Assembly: GCA_030685065.1 (NCBI GenBank)
Contig: JAUXQH010000158.1
Span: 39,289-103,288, forward strand
DNA: 64,000 nt
Reading direction: 5' to 3'
Source: Pseudomonadota bacterium
GTDB lineage: Bacteria > Myxococcota_A > UBA796 > SXON01
The stretch's first letter is position 1. Each line of letters begins with the position of its first letter. Shown piece after piece: positions 17,494 to 26,012 of the stretch. Both the position numbers and the translations under genes were made by a program. The notes under the pieces are model-generated. The model did not search any database. It was not told the DNA's origin and was given only the letters and a program-made list of their open reading frames with translations.

Positions 17494-18582
17494 CTAGATC
17501 CCGAGCGCCACCCCGCGCGCCCGCGCCGCCGCCGCGTGTTCCGGGGCGAGCGTGTACCAGTTGATGCCCCCGCACCCCGCGCACACCCCGTCGAACCGTC
17601 CGGCGAGGTGCGCCAGCCTGGCCCGGGTGGCCTTCTCCCCCTCCCAGAGGGTGCGGAACGACGCCTCCGCGAGCGAGCCCAGGTCGAGCTCGCCGCGCAG
17701 GTCCGCGCAGCACATCAGCAGGTGCCCGTCCTGACGCACGACGGGGGTGTACCAGAGGCCCGGGCACGCCGTGCGCGCCTCCGTCCCCGGATGGGCGTCG
17801 TCACGCTGCCACGGACGGTCGGCCGATACGCGCACGGAGAGGGCGTCCCCCTCTACCGGGACGATCCCGAACCGCGCCATGGCCTCGTCGTAGAGCCGGT
17901 CGGCCTCGGCCTGCCCCGCGGCGCCTCCGCCGACCGACAAGCGCTTGAACAAGATCTCCGCGTGCCCGCGCCCCGCGCCATGGCAGGAGAGCGCGTCGGT
18001 CCAGTACCGGAGAAATTCACCGGCCTCGTGCGCGTTTCCCGGCTGCACCACGAACTGGACCTGGACGTGCAGGTTGTAGGGCGGCGGCATCGCCCCGCGC
18101 GCGGCGAGCAGGGCCCGGATGTGGCGGCGGGCGCGGATGAGCCCGTCGCGGCCCTTCACCCGCGTGTAGGTCTCGGCGGTGGCCGCGTCGAGCGTGAACA
18201 CCACCAATAGCGGCACCTCGGGGTCACGGCGAGCCACCAGCCGGGCCACGCGCTCGGGGGTGAGGAGGAGCGCGTTCGTGTCGAAGCGCAGGTAGTCGAC
18301 GCGCCCGCGGAGCATTCGACCGGCGCTCGCGACGAGGTCTTCGAGCCCGGGGTGCAGCGAGGGGTCGCCGAGCCACTGGAGGATCAGGTGATCGAAGCGA
18401 CAGTCCTCGGCCACCAGGCCCTCGAGGATTCGCTCGAATAGCGCCGGATCAAGATACCCTTTCGGAACCCCGTGCACGGTGTCCCACCGCTCGGCGTGGG
18501 GCGCGCACATGCGACATGCGAGGTTGCAATGATCCGTCGGCTCGATTTGCAACACGCCCAGGTGCGACGGCGAGGTGGCCAT
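17494..18582 (-). CDS. Radical SAM/SPASM protein
   Basis: The 362-residue protein has QIEPTDHCNLACRMC with the CxxxCxxC cluster motif. QWLGDPSLHPGLEDLV takes the place of the GGEP motif, and RFDTNALLLTPERV corresponds to the TNGxLL strand. The C-terminal SPASM region holds ACPGLWYTPVVRQDGHLLMCC, LGSLAEASFRTLW and VCAGCGGINWY, supplying ligands for auxiliary Fe-S clusters. Such enzymes modify peptides or small molecules. It is divergent from, and shares a promoter region with, a small Cys-rich lipoprotein gene. The transcript looks leaderless (TAGGAT, six bases, ATG). Confidence 0.85.
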   Translation of the reverse strand: MATSPSHLGVLQIEPTDHCNLACRMCAPHAERWDTVHGVPKGYLDPALFERILEGLVAEDCRFDHLILQWLGDPSLHPGLEDLVASAGRMLRGRVDYLRFDTNALLLTPERVARLVARRDPEVPLLVVFTLDAATAETYTRVKGRDGLIRARRHIRALLAARGAMPPPYNLHVQVQFVVQPGNAHEAGEFLRYWTDALSCHGAGRGHAEILFKRLSVGGGAAGQAEADRLYDEAMARFGIVPVEGDALSVRVSADRPWQRDDAHPGTEARTACPGLWYTPVVRQDGHLLMCCADLRGELDLGSLAEASFRTLWEGEKATRARLAHLAGRFDGVCAGCGGINWYTLAPEHAAAARARGVALGI

Positions 18583-18588
18583 GCGCCC

Positions 18589-18605
18589 ATCCTACCTGCT
18601 ACTGT
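18589..18605. promoter_or_regulatory. Interlocked divergent -10 boxes
   Basis: Minus-strand TAGGAT (18589-18594) lies six bases before the ATG at 18582. Plus-strand TACTGT (18600-18605) lies 20 bases before the ATG at 18626. That leaves room for a leader with GGAG at 18614-18617. The boxes are only five bases apart, so the two promoters overlap. Confidence 0.45.
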
Positions 18606-18625
18606 GCGCCGCCGGAGAACGACGG

Positions 18626-18925
18626 ATGGTCCGCTTGCAGCCCCCCGCTCTGAAGCCTGTCGTGATGGCTCTCGCCGTGATGAGCCTGTTGTCCGGCTGC
18701 AACAACCCGTGCCAGGCGCTGTGCGCCGACATTGCCCAGTACGCCCGGGAATGTGGGTACGACTCCACCGCCGAGGACATGCAGGCGTGCCGGGACGACT
18801 TCGCCACGTCGGCGCTGGCCGAGGGGCAGCAGCTCGAGTGCCTCGAGGTGAGCGACCCCCAGCAGCTCCGCGAGTGGTGGACGTGCGAGGAGCTCCTCGA
18901 GAACTACCAGAGCGCCTCTCCCTGA
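18626..18925 (+). CDS. Small Cys-rich lipoprotein
   Basis: The ATG at 18626 gives 99 residues; a GGAG stands eight bases upstream and a TACTGT -10 precedes it, which argues against the in-frame ATG at 18575. The signal ends ALAVMSLLSGCNNPC, with the lipobox Cys near residue 22. The mature part of about 77 residues has six more cysteines (CNNPCQALCADIAQYAREC, MQACRDDF, LECLEV, WWTCEELL), likely forming disulfides, and is otherwise helical and acidic. I do not recognise a family. It is divergent from the SPASM radical SAM gene and lies 62 bases before the kinase gene. Confidence 0.7.
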   Translation: MVRLQPPALKPVVMALAVMSLLSGCNNPCQALCADIAQYARECGYDSTAEDMQACRDDFATSALAEGQQLECLEVSDPQQLREWWTCEELLENYQSASP

Positions 18926-18949
18926 GGGCCCGCCGCGGATCATTTCGCG

Positions 18950-18979
18950 TTGACCCGAACGGCGGGCACGCCGTATGAT
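18950..18979 (+). promoter_or_regulatory. Promoter TTGACC-N18-TATGAT of the PEGA kinase gene
   Basis: TTGACC at 18950-18955 and TATGAT at 18974-18979 are separated by 18 bases. The ATG is eight bases after the -10, so transcription would start one or two bases before the start codon. No ribosome site fits in that space. It is the best two-box leaderless promoter in the window. Confidence 0.6.
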
Positions 18980-18987
18980 GCGGCCCG

Positions 18988-21009
18988 ATGAACCCGAGCG
19001 TCCCCGCCTCCGACCGGCCCGCTGAAGCCATGCACGCCCCTGGCTTCTCTCCGGAAGTGTTCGGGAAGTACTTCCTGGTCGACAAGATCGCGATGGGAGG
19101 CATGGCCGAGATCTTCAAGGCGAAGACCTTCGGCCACGGCGGCTTCGAGAACCTGCTGGTCATCAAGCGCATCCTCTCGCACCTGTCGGACAACGAGCAG
19201 TTCGTCCGCATGTTCATGGACGAAGCGAAGGTGTCGGCGCTGCTGCAGCACTCGAACATCGTCCGGATCTACGACTTCGCGCGCATCCGCGACAACTACT
19301 TCATCGCGATGGAGTGCGTCGAGGGCAAGGATGTGAAGCTCATCCTCCGCAAGCTCGCGGAGCGTCGCAAGCTGCTCCCCCGCGAGTTCGCGGTGTACAT
19401 CGCGATGGAGGCCGCGAAGGGCCTCGACTACGCGCACAAGCACGCGACACGCCAGGGGCAGCCGCTCGGCATCGTGCACCGCGACGTGTCCCCTTCGAAC
19501 CTGCTCGTGTCCTACGGGGGCGACATCAAGGTCGCCGACTTCGGCATCGTCAAGGCGGCGAACTGCGCCGAGGACACCGACGCGGGCATGCTCAAGGGCA
19601 AGTTCGAGTACATGAGCCCCGAGCAGGCGAGCGGCAAGGAGCTCGACCGTCGCTCCGACATCTTCTCGCTCGGCATCATCCTCCACGAGATGTTGACGGG
19701 CCGCCGGCTCTTCAAGAGCGACGACGAGCTCAAGACGCTCGCCCGCATCAAGTCGGGTGACGTAGACCCGCCCAGCACCCTCAACCCAACCGTGCCCGCG
19801 CGCCTCGACGAGATCGTGATGCGCGCGCTCGCGAAGGACGCCGGTGACCGCTACCAGGACGCCCGCGAGCTCCACGCCGACCTCCTCGAGTTTCTCTACC
19901 CGGCCTCCCCCGACCTCACCCAGCAGAGCCTCGCCCACTTCATGTCCGAGCTCTTCTCGGACGAGGTGAACCAGGAGCGGTCACGCCTCGAAGAGGGCAC
20001 CCGCCTCGCGCTCGCGCTCCACGAGAGTGGGCAGTCGGTCGAGCTCGAGCCCGACTGGGAAGAGGAGTCGCCGAGCACGCGGACCCGGGGCGGCGCCCCC
20101 CTCCCGCCCGAGCCCGCGCGGCCCGCGCCCAAGGTGCCGTACGTCGTCGCCGGGCTCGCGCTGCTCTTCTCGCTCGCCACCGCGGCGTTCTTCCTCACCC
20201 GGCCCGCGCCGGAGATCGCTGATGGGCCCGCGATCGAGTCGGCCGCCCCCTCCACCGGCTCCGTCCAGCTCAAGGTGGCCCCGGTCGAGGGCGCCGTCGT
20301 GGTCGACGGCGTGGCCTCCGGCCAGGGCACCGACGTGACGATCGCCAAGCTCGTGCCCGGTACGGAGCACACCATCGAGGTCACCGCGGAGGGCTACACC
20401 CCCTTCAAGGAGACCGTGAGCGTCGCCGCCGGCGAGCGCGTGCGCCTCCAGGTCACCCTCGTGCCGGTCGGCCCCGTGAAGCAACAGGTCGCGCGGCCGG
20501 ACGGGCAGCCCACGCCCAACGGCGCGGACGCCTCCCGCGGCACGCCGCGAGGCTCCGGGACCCCCGCCGTAGCCGCCCCCGCCACCGCGGCGTTCGCCTC
20601 CAACCCCTCCGGAGCCGACGTGTTCGTGGAGGGGCGCCTCATCGGGCATACGCCCTTCGACTGGGAGGGAGTGGCCGGCACCCGCTACGGCGTCGAGTAC
20701 CGGATGCCGGGCTACGACACCACGCGCTTCTCGGCGACCCTGCCGAAGGCCGGTGGCCGCGAGAGCTACGAGCGCACCCTCTCCGAGCGCGTCAAGGCCG
20801 AAGGCAAGCTCTCGGTCAACGTGAGCGGCGGGTGGGCCGAGATCTTCGTCGACGGCAAGAAGATTGGGAACACCCCGATCTTCGGCTACTCGCTCCCGGC
20901 GGGGAGCTACACGGTGCGCGCGCGGAACGAGGGCGCGGGCCTCGACCAGAGCAAGACGGTCACCGTGAAGGCGGGCGAGACCGCCTCGCTCCCGTTCTCC
21001 GCCAACTAA
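18988..21009 (+). CDS. Membrane Ser/Thr protein kinase with PEGA repeats
   Basis: The protein has 673 residues. The kinase domain (about 27-320) has GGMAEIFKAKTFG in the Gly loop, the ATP-anchoring Lys in LLVIKRIL, the catalytic loop IVHRDVSPSNLLV, VADFGIVKA as the DFG segment and YMSPEQASGKELDRRSDIFS. HRDVSPSN is the usual variant in myxobacterial kinases. A Pro/Glu-rich stretch leads to a membrane helix (VVAGLALLFSLATAAFFL, about residue 388). Three PEGA-like modules follow outside (EGAVVVDGVASGQGTDVTI, PSGADVFVEGRLIGHTPF and WAEIFVDGKKIGNTPI). The kinase would be cytoplasmic with a periplasmic sensor. The stop codon opens a 14-bp tandem repeat. Confidence 0.93.
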   Translation: MNPSVPASDRPAEAMHAPGFSPEVFGKYFLVDKIAMGGMAEIFKAKTFGHGGFENLLVIKRILSHLSDNEQFVRMFMDEAKVSALLQHSNIVRIYDFARIRDNYFIAMECVEGKDVKLILRKLAERRKLLPREFAVYIAMEAAKGLDYAHKHATRQGQPLGIVHRDVSPSNLLVSYGGDIKVADFGIVKAANCAEDTDAGMLKGKFEYMSPEQASGKELDRRSDIFSLGIILHEMLTGRRLFKSDDELKTLARIKSGDVDPPSTLNPTVPARLDEIVMRALAKDAGDRYQDARELHADLLEFLYPASPDLTQQSLAHFMSELFSDEVNQERSRLEEGTRLALALHESGQSVELEPDWEEESPSTRTRGGAPLPPEPARPAPKVPYVVAGLALLFSLATAAFFLTRPAPEIADGPAIESAAPSTGSVQLKVAPVEGAVVVDGVASGQGTDVTIAKLVPGTEHTIEVTAEGYTPFKETVSVAAGERVRLQVTLVPVGPVKQQVARPDGQPTPNGADASRGTPRGSGTPAVAAPATAAFASNPSGADVFVEGRLIGHTPFDWEGVAGTRYGVEYRMPGYDTTRFSATLPKAGGRESYERTLSERVKAEGKLSVNVSGGWAEIFVDGKKIGNTPIFGYSLPAGSYTVRARNEGAGLDQSKTVTVKAGETASLPFSAN

Positions 21010-21076
21010 TCTCCGCCCACTAATCTCCGCCCACTAGTCTCCGCCCACTAATCTCCGCCCACTAATCTCCGCGAAC
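21007..21076 (+). repeat. Five tandem 14-bp repeats starting at the kinase stop codon
   Basis: Units of TAATCTCCGCCCAC start at 21007, 21021, 21035, 21049 and 21063. The third has TAG for TAA and the last ends CGAAC. The first TAA is the kinase stop codon, and since 14 is not a multiple of three the copies place stop codons in several frames. The array is non-coding, lies between convergent genes and has no spacer-repeat pattern. Confidence 0.85.
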
Positions 21077-21117
21077 CGACCGCTCGTCCGCTCGGAGCGA
21101 ACACCGCGCGGGATGAC

Positions 21118-22383
21118 CTAAGGGATGGGCCCGAAGGTGATGGTCCCGTCGTCTTTCGCCGTGTCGGCGCCGTTGGCGACGAGGATCGCGGCGGTGGCGC
21201 CTCCGCCCGCGGCCAGCGCGCCGAGGCCGGCCCACAGGTACCAGGGCGCGCCCTTGCGCTCCTTCGTCACGACACCGGGGGCAGCCGCCGCCGGAGCGGT
21301 CTGGAACAACAGCTGGTCGAGCACCGCGTTCGACGACACGTCGAGCGCGATCACCTGGGGGCTCACGCGGTCGCTCTTGATGTCGCCGCTCTCGGAAAGA
21401 AACCCGACCGCGGCGGGTACCAGCGAGAGGAGCGCGGAGATCGGGTCGCTCCCGGCGTCGGCGGTGAGCGCGCGGGAGAAGTTGCCCGACGCGGGCGCGT
21501 AGACCTGCAGGGCCACCTCTCCCGTGCTGGTGACGCCCACCACGAGCACCGGATCCCGGTCGGTGAACTGGCCGAGGCTCCGGTACAGATCGCGCGTCTG
21601 CCGCGAGCGGCCCGGTGCGTCGCTCGCGGCACGGCCGATGGCCCGCGCGGAGAGGACGGGCGCGAGCGACTTCTTCTCACCGGGATCGAGCACGAGCGTC
21701 TCGAAGGCGGTGGATCCGTCGGCACCGCGAATGAGCACGTAGTGCTCGCCGGGGACGACGGTGACCTCGCCCGGGGGGGTCTGCCGGCCGTCGACCCACA
21801 TCGACGCGTCCCCCGGGGCGAGGACGGTGAGGGAGGCCGAGGACTCGCCCACCGCCGCGGAGCGCACCTGGCCGTAGAGCGCCACGATCTGCGGGGGATA
21901 GTTGACCGCGTCGAGCTGGCGCGAGGGGTTGAGGGTGACCGACCGCCGGAAGGCCAGGCGAGCCGCCGCCTCGTTGCCGAGCCCGGCCTGCGCGAGGCCG
22001 AGCAGCGTGAGCGCCTCGTGCAGATGACTCACGTCGGTGCTGCTCGCGAGGCCGGCGGCGAGCAGCCGGGTGGCCTGCTCGAGCACGGGGATCGCCTGAT
22101 CGGGCTGGGCCCGGTCGTAGAGGATCTTCCCTTCCCGCAGCGCGTCCCGACCCGGGCCGAGCGCGAAGGCGTCGAGGATGAGGTCCTCCCGGCCGGCGAG
22201 GTGAGCGCTCACCTCGGCGGGGGTCAACCCGTTCACCTTGCCCGTGGCGTCGAGCGCCTCGGCCAGGCGAACGGCGGCCACGTCCGCCGCCTTTCCGGTG
22301 AGTCCGGGCAGGTGCGCCCCAACCACCACCATCTCCGGTACCGCCGCGAATGCACCGGTGGCCAACAACCACGTTGCGATCAT
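21118..22383 (-). CDS. Exported PEGA/TPR-like protein with C-terminal membrane helix
   Basis: The protein has 421 residues and a signal peptide (MIATWLLATGAFA). Residues 80-165 look helical and TPR-like (LREGKILYDRAQPDQAIPVLEQATRLL, then LHEALTLLGLAQAGLGNEAAARLAFRRSV). A PEGA-like strand pair follows (GDASMWVDGRQTPPGEVTVVPGEHYVLIRG). Near the end YLWAGLGALAAGGGATAAILVA is a membrane helix with a short tail. This layout is common in myxobacteria beside PEGA kinases, where these proteins are thought to belong to envelope signalling. It is convergent with the PEGA kinase gene across the repeat array. Start: TACGAT, six bases, ATG, so probably leaderless. Confidence 0.7.
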   Translation of the reverse strand: MIATWLLATGAFAAVPEMVVVGAHLPGLTGKAADVAAVRLAEALDATGKVNGLTPAEVSAHLAGREDLILDAFALGPGRDALREGKILYDRAQPDQAIPVLEQATRLLAAGLASSTDVSHLHEALTLLGLAQAGLGNEAAARLAFRRSVTLNPSRQLDAVNYPPQIVALYGQVRSAAVGESSASLTVLAPGDASMWVDGRQTPPGEVTVVPGEHYVLIRGADGSTAFETLVLDPGEKKSLAPVLSARAIGRAASDAPGRSRQTRDLYRSLGQFTDRDPVLVVGVTSTGEVALQVYAPASGNFSRALTADAGSDPISALLSLVPAAVGFLSESGDIKSDRVSPQVIALDVSSNAVLDQLLFQTAPAAAAPGVVTKERKGAPWYLWAGLGALAAGGGATAAILVANGADTAKDDGTITFGPIP

Positions 22384-22389
22384 GACGGC

Positions 22390-22395
22390 ATCGTA
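22390..22395 (-). promoter_or_regulatory. -10 box TACGAT of the PEGA/TPR-like gene
   Basis: On the minus strand TGC precedes TACGAT, giving an extended -10 (TGnTAnnnT). Six bases separate it from the ATG at 22383. No -35 is evident. Confidence 0.45.
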
Positions 22396-22455
22396 GCACC
22401 TCGGCGCATGGTGCTACGGGCGGCCGTCGGATAAACCGCGGGCTGTGGAGTTTCC

Positions 22456-23115
22456 ATGAAGGTTCTCGGCATCGACCCGGGCAGCCGCTCGACCGGCTGG
22501 GGCGTCGTGACCCGGGAGCAGGGCCGCTACCGCCTCGTCGCGGCCGGCGCGATCCACACGAAGTCGGACACGCCCATGCCCCAGCGCCTCCTGGCGATCC
22601 ACCAGGGCCTCGCGGCCGTCATCCTGCTGCACGAGCCCGAAGTCATCGCCATCGAGGCCATCTTCGCCCACAAGAGCGCAGCGAGCGCGCTCGTGCTCGG
22701 CCAGGCGCGTGGCGTGGCCCTGGTCGCCGCCGCGGCATCGGGCCGGCCGGTGTTCGAATACAATGCGATGACCATCAAGAGCTCGGTCGCCGGCAGCGGG
22801 CGCGCCGACAAGGAGGCGATCGGGCGCATGGTCGCTGTGCTGCTGGGCGGGCGGGTCGAGGGGCCCCACGACGCGGTGGACGCCGTCGCGATCGCGATGA
22901 CCCACCACGCACACGCGCATCGCCACGCCGCGGCCGAGCGCCTCGCCACGGTCACCTCCGCCGCTACGCGCACGGCCGCCACCCGCGCCTCCTCAATACG
23001 CGCCTCCCCCCAGGCTCCGACGCTCGCTCCGCGGGCCCCCGCCGCGCGCCGACTCCCGAAGCTCCCGGCTGCATCGGCCTCCCCTCCCCGCCCCTCCGAA
23101 GAGGTCGACGAATGA
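22456..23115 (+). CDS. ruvC: Holliday junction endonuclease RuvC
   Basis: The 219-residue protein starts at an ATG preceded by GGAG. RuvC cuts Holliday junctions after RuvAB branch migration. Its acidic active site is visible: Asp7 in VLGIDPGSRSTGWGV, the Glu in VIAIEAIFAHKSAASAL, and the Asp pair in PHDAVDAVAIAMTHHAH. The catalytic domain ends near residue 155. The final 60 residues are an Ala/Thr/Pro/Arg-rich tail absent from most RuvC proteins and probably disordered. It is the first gene of ruvC-ruvA-ruvB, overlapping ruvA by four bases. Confidence 0.95.
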   Translation: MKVLGIDPGSRSTGWGVVTREQGRYRLVAAGAIHTKSDTPMPQRLLAIHQGLAAVILLHEPEVIAIEAIFAHKSAASALVLGQARGVALVAAAASGRPVFEYNAMTIKSSVAGSGRADKEAIGRMVAVLLGGRVEGPHDAVDAVAIAMTHHAHAHRHAAAERLATVTSAATRTAATRASSIRASPQAPTLAPRAPAARRLPKLPAASASPPRPSEEVDE

Positions 23116-23711
23116 TCGCCCGCCTGCGCGGTGACGTGGTCGAGATCGCGCTCGATCATCTCGTGCTCGACGTGAACGGCGTCGGCTACGAGGTGTTCGT
23201 GACCACCCGCACCGCCGAAACGGCGCGGCTCGACGCCCCGCTCACCCTCCACGTCCACACTGCCCTGCGAGAGGACGCCCTCACGCTCTACGGCTTCGCG
23301 TCGGCAGCGGACAAGGTCGCGTTCCTCCAGCTCAACACCGTGCAGGGGGTGGGCGCGCGCACCGCGTTGAACGCGCTCTCCACGCTCGCGGTCGACGCGC
23401 TGGCGACCGCGGTGAATGGCAATGATCTCAAGGCCTTGTGCAGCATTCCCGGCGTCGGAAAGAAGACCGCCGAGCGGATGGTGCTCGAGCTCAAGGGGAA
23501 GCTCTCCTCCGCGCCCTCGGCGATCCCCACCTCGGCTCCGCGCGCCGCGCCCGACGATCAGCTCCCACTCGCGCTCGCGCAGCTCGGCTACAAGAAGTCC
23601 GAGATCGACCAGGCGCTCGCCCGGCTCTCGGAACGCGGGCTCACCGCCGCCCCGCTGAATGACCGGCTCGCCGAGTCCCTGCGCCTGTTCGCGGCCGGCG
23701 GCCGGGCATGA
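23112..23711 (+). CDS. ruvA: Holliday junction branch-migration protein RuvA
   Basis: The 199-residue protein has normal length. RuvA binds the four-way junction as a tetramer and recruits the RuvB motor. The N-terminal OB domain begins MIARLRGDVVEIALDHLVLDVNGVGYEV. The two helix-hairpin-helix motifs are LNTVQGVGARTALNAL and CSIPGVGKKTAERMVLELKGK. The C-terminal RuvB-binding helix bundle is LALAQLGYKKSEIDQALA. Start and stop codons overlap ruvC and ruvB by four bases (ATGA). Confidence 0.95.
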   Translation: MIARLRGDVVEIALDHLVLDVNGVGYEVFVTTRTAETARLDAPLTLHVHTALREDALTLYGFASAADKVAFLQLNTVQGVGARTALNALSTLAVDALATAVNGNDLKALCSIPGVGKKTAERMVLELKGKLSSAPSAIPTSAPRAAPDDQLPLALAQLGYKKSEIDQALARLSERGLTAAPLNDRLAESLRLFAAGGRA

Positions 23712-24730
23712 CCCGCTTCGTCGACCCGAATCCTGACGGGGAGGGGGAAACCGAGGCGCTCGACCCCGCCCTCCGCCCGGTCCGCCTCGACGACTACGTC
23801 GGGCAGGACCGCATCAAGGACAACCTCCGCGTCTACATCCGCGCGGCTCTCCAGCGCGGCGAGGCCCTCGATCACGTGCTCCTGTCCGGGCCCCCCGGCC
23901 TCGGCAAGACGTCGATGGCGCACATCCTCGCGGAGGAGCTCGGCGTCGAGCTGCGCATGGCGTCGGGGCCCACCCTCGAGCGCGGGGGCGATCTCGCCGC
24001 GATCCTCAACGGGCTGGGGCCCCGCGAGGTGCTGTTCATCGACGAGATCCACCGGATGAACCGCGCCGTCGAGGAGATCCTCTACCCGGCGATGGAAGAC
24101 TTCCAGATCGATCTCATCCTCGGGCAGGGGCCCGGGGCGCAGTCCGTTCGCCTGCCCTTGCAGCGGTTCACGCTGGTCGGCGCCACGACCCGGTCGGGGC
24201 TCCTGACCGCTCCGCTCCGCGCGCGCTTCGGCATCCATTGCGCGCTCGACTTCTACACGCCCGCCGAGCTCAAGAAGATCCTCCTCCGCAGCGCCGAGCG
24301 GCTCGCCCTCGACATCGAGGACGCCGCCGCCGACGAGCTCGCCGGCCGGTGCCGGGGCACGCCCCGCATCGCCAACCGGCTCCTCCGCCGCATCCGGGAC
24401 TTTGCCCAGGTCGAGACCGGAGGCCGCATCGACGTGGCATTGACGCGCCGTGCGCTCGAGCGGCTCGAGGTCGATGCCCGGGGGCTCGACGCGATGGACC
24501 GCCGCATCCTCGAGGTCATCGCCCTGAAGTTCGACGGTGGCCCCGTGGGCCTCTCGAACCTCTCGGCCGCGATCGGCGAGGAAACCGACACCATCGAGGA
24601 GGTCTACGAGCCCTTCCTCATCCGCGAGGGGCTGCTCCAACGCACGCCGCAGGGCCGGGTGGTGACGTCGGGCGGGTGGAAGGTGGTCGGGGTGGAGCCT
24701 CCGCCGGCCAAGGGAGGCCTGTTCCGATGA
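23708..24730 (+). CDS. ruvB: Holliday junction ATP-dependent helicase RuvB
   Basis: The 340-residue protein is of usual length. RuvB is the AAA+ hexameric motor of branch migration. The start region ALRPVRLDDYVGQDRIKDNL is typical. Walker A is LLSGPPGLGKTS, Walker B is EVLFIDEIHRM, sensor 1 is TLVGATTRSGLL, and the arginine-finger region is APLRARFGI. The winged-helix C-terminus ends with LLQRTPQGRVVT. It is coupled to ruvA upstream and to the DUF192 gene downstream by ATGA overlaps. Confidence 0.97.
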   Translation: MTRFVDPNPDGEGETEALDPALRPVRLDDYVGQDRIKDNLRVYIRAALQRGEALDHVLLSGPPGLGKTSMAHILAEELGVELRMASGPTLERGGDLAAILNGLGPREVLFIDEIHRMNRAVEEILYPAMEDFQIDLILGQGPGAQSVRLPLQRFTLVGATTRSGLLTAPLRARFGIHCALDFYTPAELKKILLRSAERLALDIEDAAADELAGRCRGTPRIANRLLRRIRDFAQVETGGRIDVALTRRALERLEVDARGLDAMDRRILEVIALKFDGGPVGLSNLSAAIGEETDTIEEVYEPFLIREGLLQRTPQGRVVTSGGWKVVGVEPPPAKGGLFR

Positions 24731-25146
24731 TCCACGTACTTCTTCTCTGCCTGTTCGCTTGCGACGGCGCGAAGGCCGGCGAAATCGCGCTCCAGGTCGA
24801 CGGGCACGCGGTGACCGTCGAGATCGCGGATGAGCCGGTGGAGCGAAACCTGGGGCTCATGTACCGGGACTCGCTGCCCGCCGAGCACGGGATGTTGTTC
24901 GTGTACCCCGACGCATCGCCCCGCAGCTTCTGGATGAAGGACACACGTGTGCCCCTGACCATCGCGTACGTCGACAGCGCGGGGATCATCGTGCATCTTG
25001 CAGACATGACGCCGCTCGACACCACCTCGGTGCCCTCGGTCAAGCCCGCCACGTACGCGCTCGAGATGAACCAGGGGTGGTTCGCGAAGCACGACGTGGC
25101 CGTGGGCGACCTCGTCGCCGGCCTCCCGAAGCCGTCGGCGCGGTAG
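24727..25146 (+). CDS. DUF192 exported protein
   Basis: The ATG at 24727 overlaps the ruvB stop and gives 139 residues. The N-terminus MIHVLLLCLFACDG looks like a short lipoprotein signal with lipobox LFAC. The body shows the DUF192 core: VERNLGLMYRDSLPAEHGMLFVYPD, SFWMKDTRVPLTIAYVDSAGIIV, and YALEMNQGWFAKHDVAVGDLV. DUF192 proteins are small beta-rich exported proteins of unsettled function. It sits between ruvB and lpxC, presumably in the same transcript. Confidence 0.88.
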   Translation: MIHVLLLCLFACDGAKAGEIALQVDGHAVTVEIADEPVERNLGLMYRDSLPAEHGMLFVYPDASPRSFWMKDTRVPLTIAYVDSAGIIVHLADMTPLDTTSVPSVKPATYALEMNQGWFAKHDVAVGDLVAGLPKPSAR

Positions 25147-25151
25147 GGCTG

Positions 25152-25970
25152 ATGCAACACACGCTCGGCCGCCCGTTCCGCGTGGCGGGCGTCGGGCTCC
25201 GCGGGGGGCTTCCGGCCGCCGTAGAGGTGCGCCCGGCGCCCGCGAACACCGGCCGGATTTTTGTCGTGGAGGGCGTCTCCATCCCGGCAACCGTGGAGCA
25301 CGTGGTCGATACGCGCCTGGCCACCACGCTCGGACGCAAGGGCGCGCGCGTGTCGCTCGTCGAGCACCTGTGCGCGGCGCTCTACGCCGCGGGCGTGGAC
25401 AACGCGGAGATCCATGTCGAAGGGGACGAGATCCCCGCGCTCGACGGATCGGCGCGGCTCTGGGGCAGAGCGGTTCGGCAGGCGGGGCTCGTGGCGCAGG
25501 GCGCGCCGCGGCGCGTGCTCGTGCTGCGGGAGCCGGTCGAGGTCCGCGGGGACGACGCGTGGGCCCGCTTCGACCCGGCCGACCGCTTCGAGCTCGACCT
25601 CACCATCGCGTTCGACCACCCGAGCATCGGCACGCAGCGCTACGCGGGCGCGGCCACGGGGCGGTCGTTCTTCGCCGAGCTCGCGTGGGCGAGGACCTTC
25701 GGCTTCTTCCGCGACGCCGAGCCCCTCCGCGTGCTGGGCATCGCGCGCGGGGTTTCGCTCGAAAACACGGTGGTCTACGACGACGCCGGCATCATGAACC
25801 CCGAGGGGTTGCGCGCGGCCGACGAAGCCGTGCGCCACAAGGCGCTCGACGCCGTTGGAGACGCCGCGCTGCTCGGCGTACCGGTACGCGGCCGCTTCTC
25901 GGCGTACCGCGCCGGCCACGCGCTCCATCTCGCGCTGCTTCGGCGGATCACCGAGTCCGCGGCCGGCTGA
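25152..25970 (+). CDS. lpxC: UDP-3-O-acyl-N-acetylglucosamine deacetylase
   Basis: The ATG at 25152 gives 272 residues, shorter than the 305 of E. coli. LpxC removes the acetyl group in the committed step of lipid A synthesis, using zinc. Visible motifs are a first zinc His in SLVEHLCAALYAAG, DGSARLWG, the ARTFGFFRDAEPL loop, NTVVYDDAGIMNPEGLR, the second zinc His and Asp in VRHKALDAVGD, and the catalytic His near the end in AGHALHLALLRR. The N-terminal GLHSG-type motif is GLRGG here. It follows the DUF192 gene by five bases. The gene implies an outer membrane with lipopolysaccharide. Confidence 0.92.
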   Translation: MQHTLGRPFRVAGVGLRGGLPAAVEVRPAPANTGRIFVVEGVSIPATVEHVVDTRLATTLGRKGARVSLVEHLCAALYAAGVDNAEIHVEGDEIPALDGSARLWGRAVRQAGLVAQGAPRRVLVLREPVEVRGDDAWARFDPADRFELDLTIAFDHPSIGTQRYAGAATGRSFFAELAWARTFGFFRDAEPLRVLGIARGVSLENTVVYDDAGIMNPEGLRAADEAVRHKALDAVGDAALLGVPVRGRFSAYRAGHALHLALLRRITESAAG

Positions 25971-26012
25971 CGGCTCGACGCGGACTGGTCTGCGCTGACT
26001 GCTCGAGGCTGA

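Noticed and set aside
21007..21076. Five regularly spaced repeats as a possible CRISPR array
   Set aside because: Repeats are 14 bases with no spacers and no cas genes nearby.
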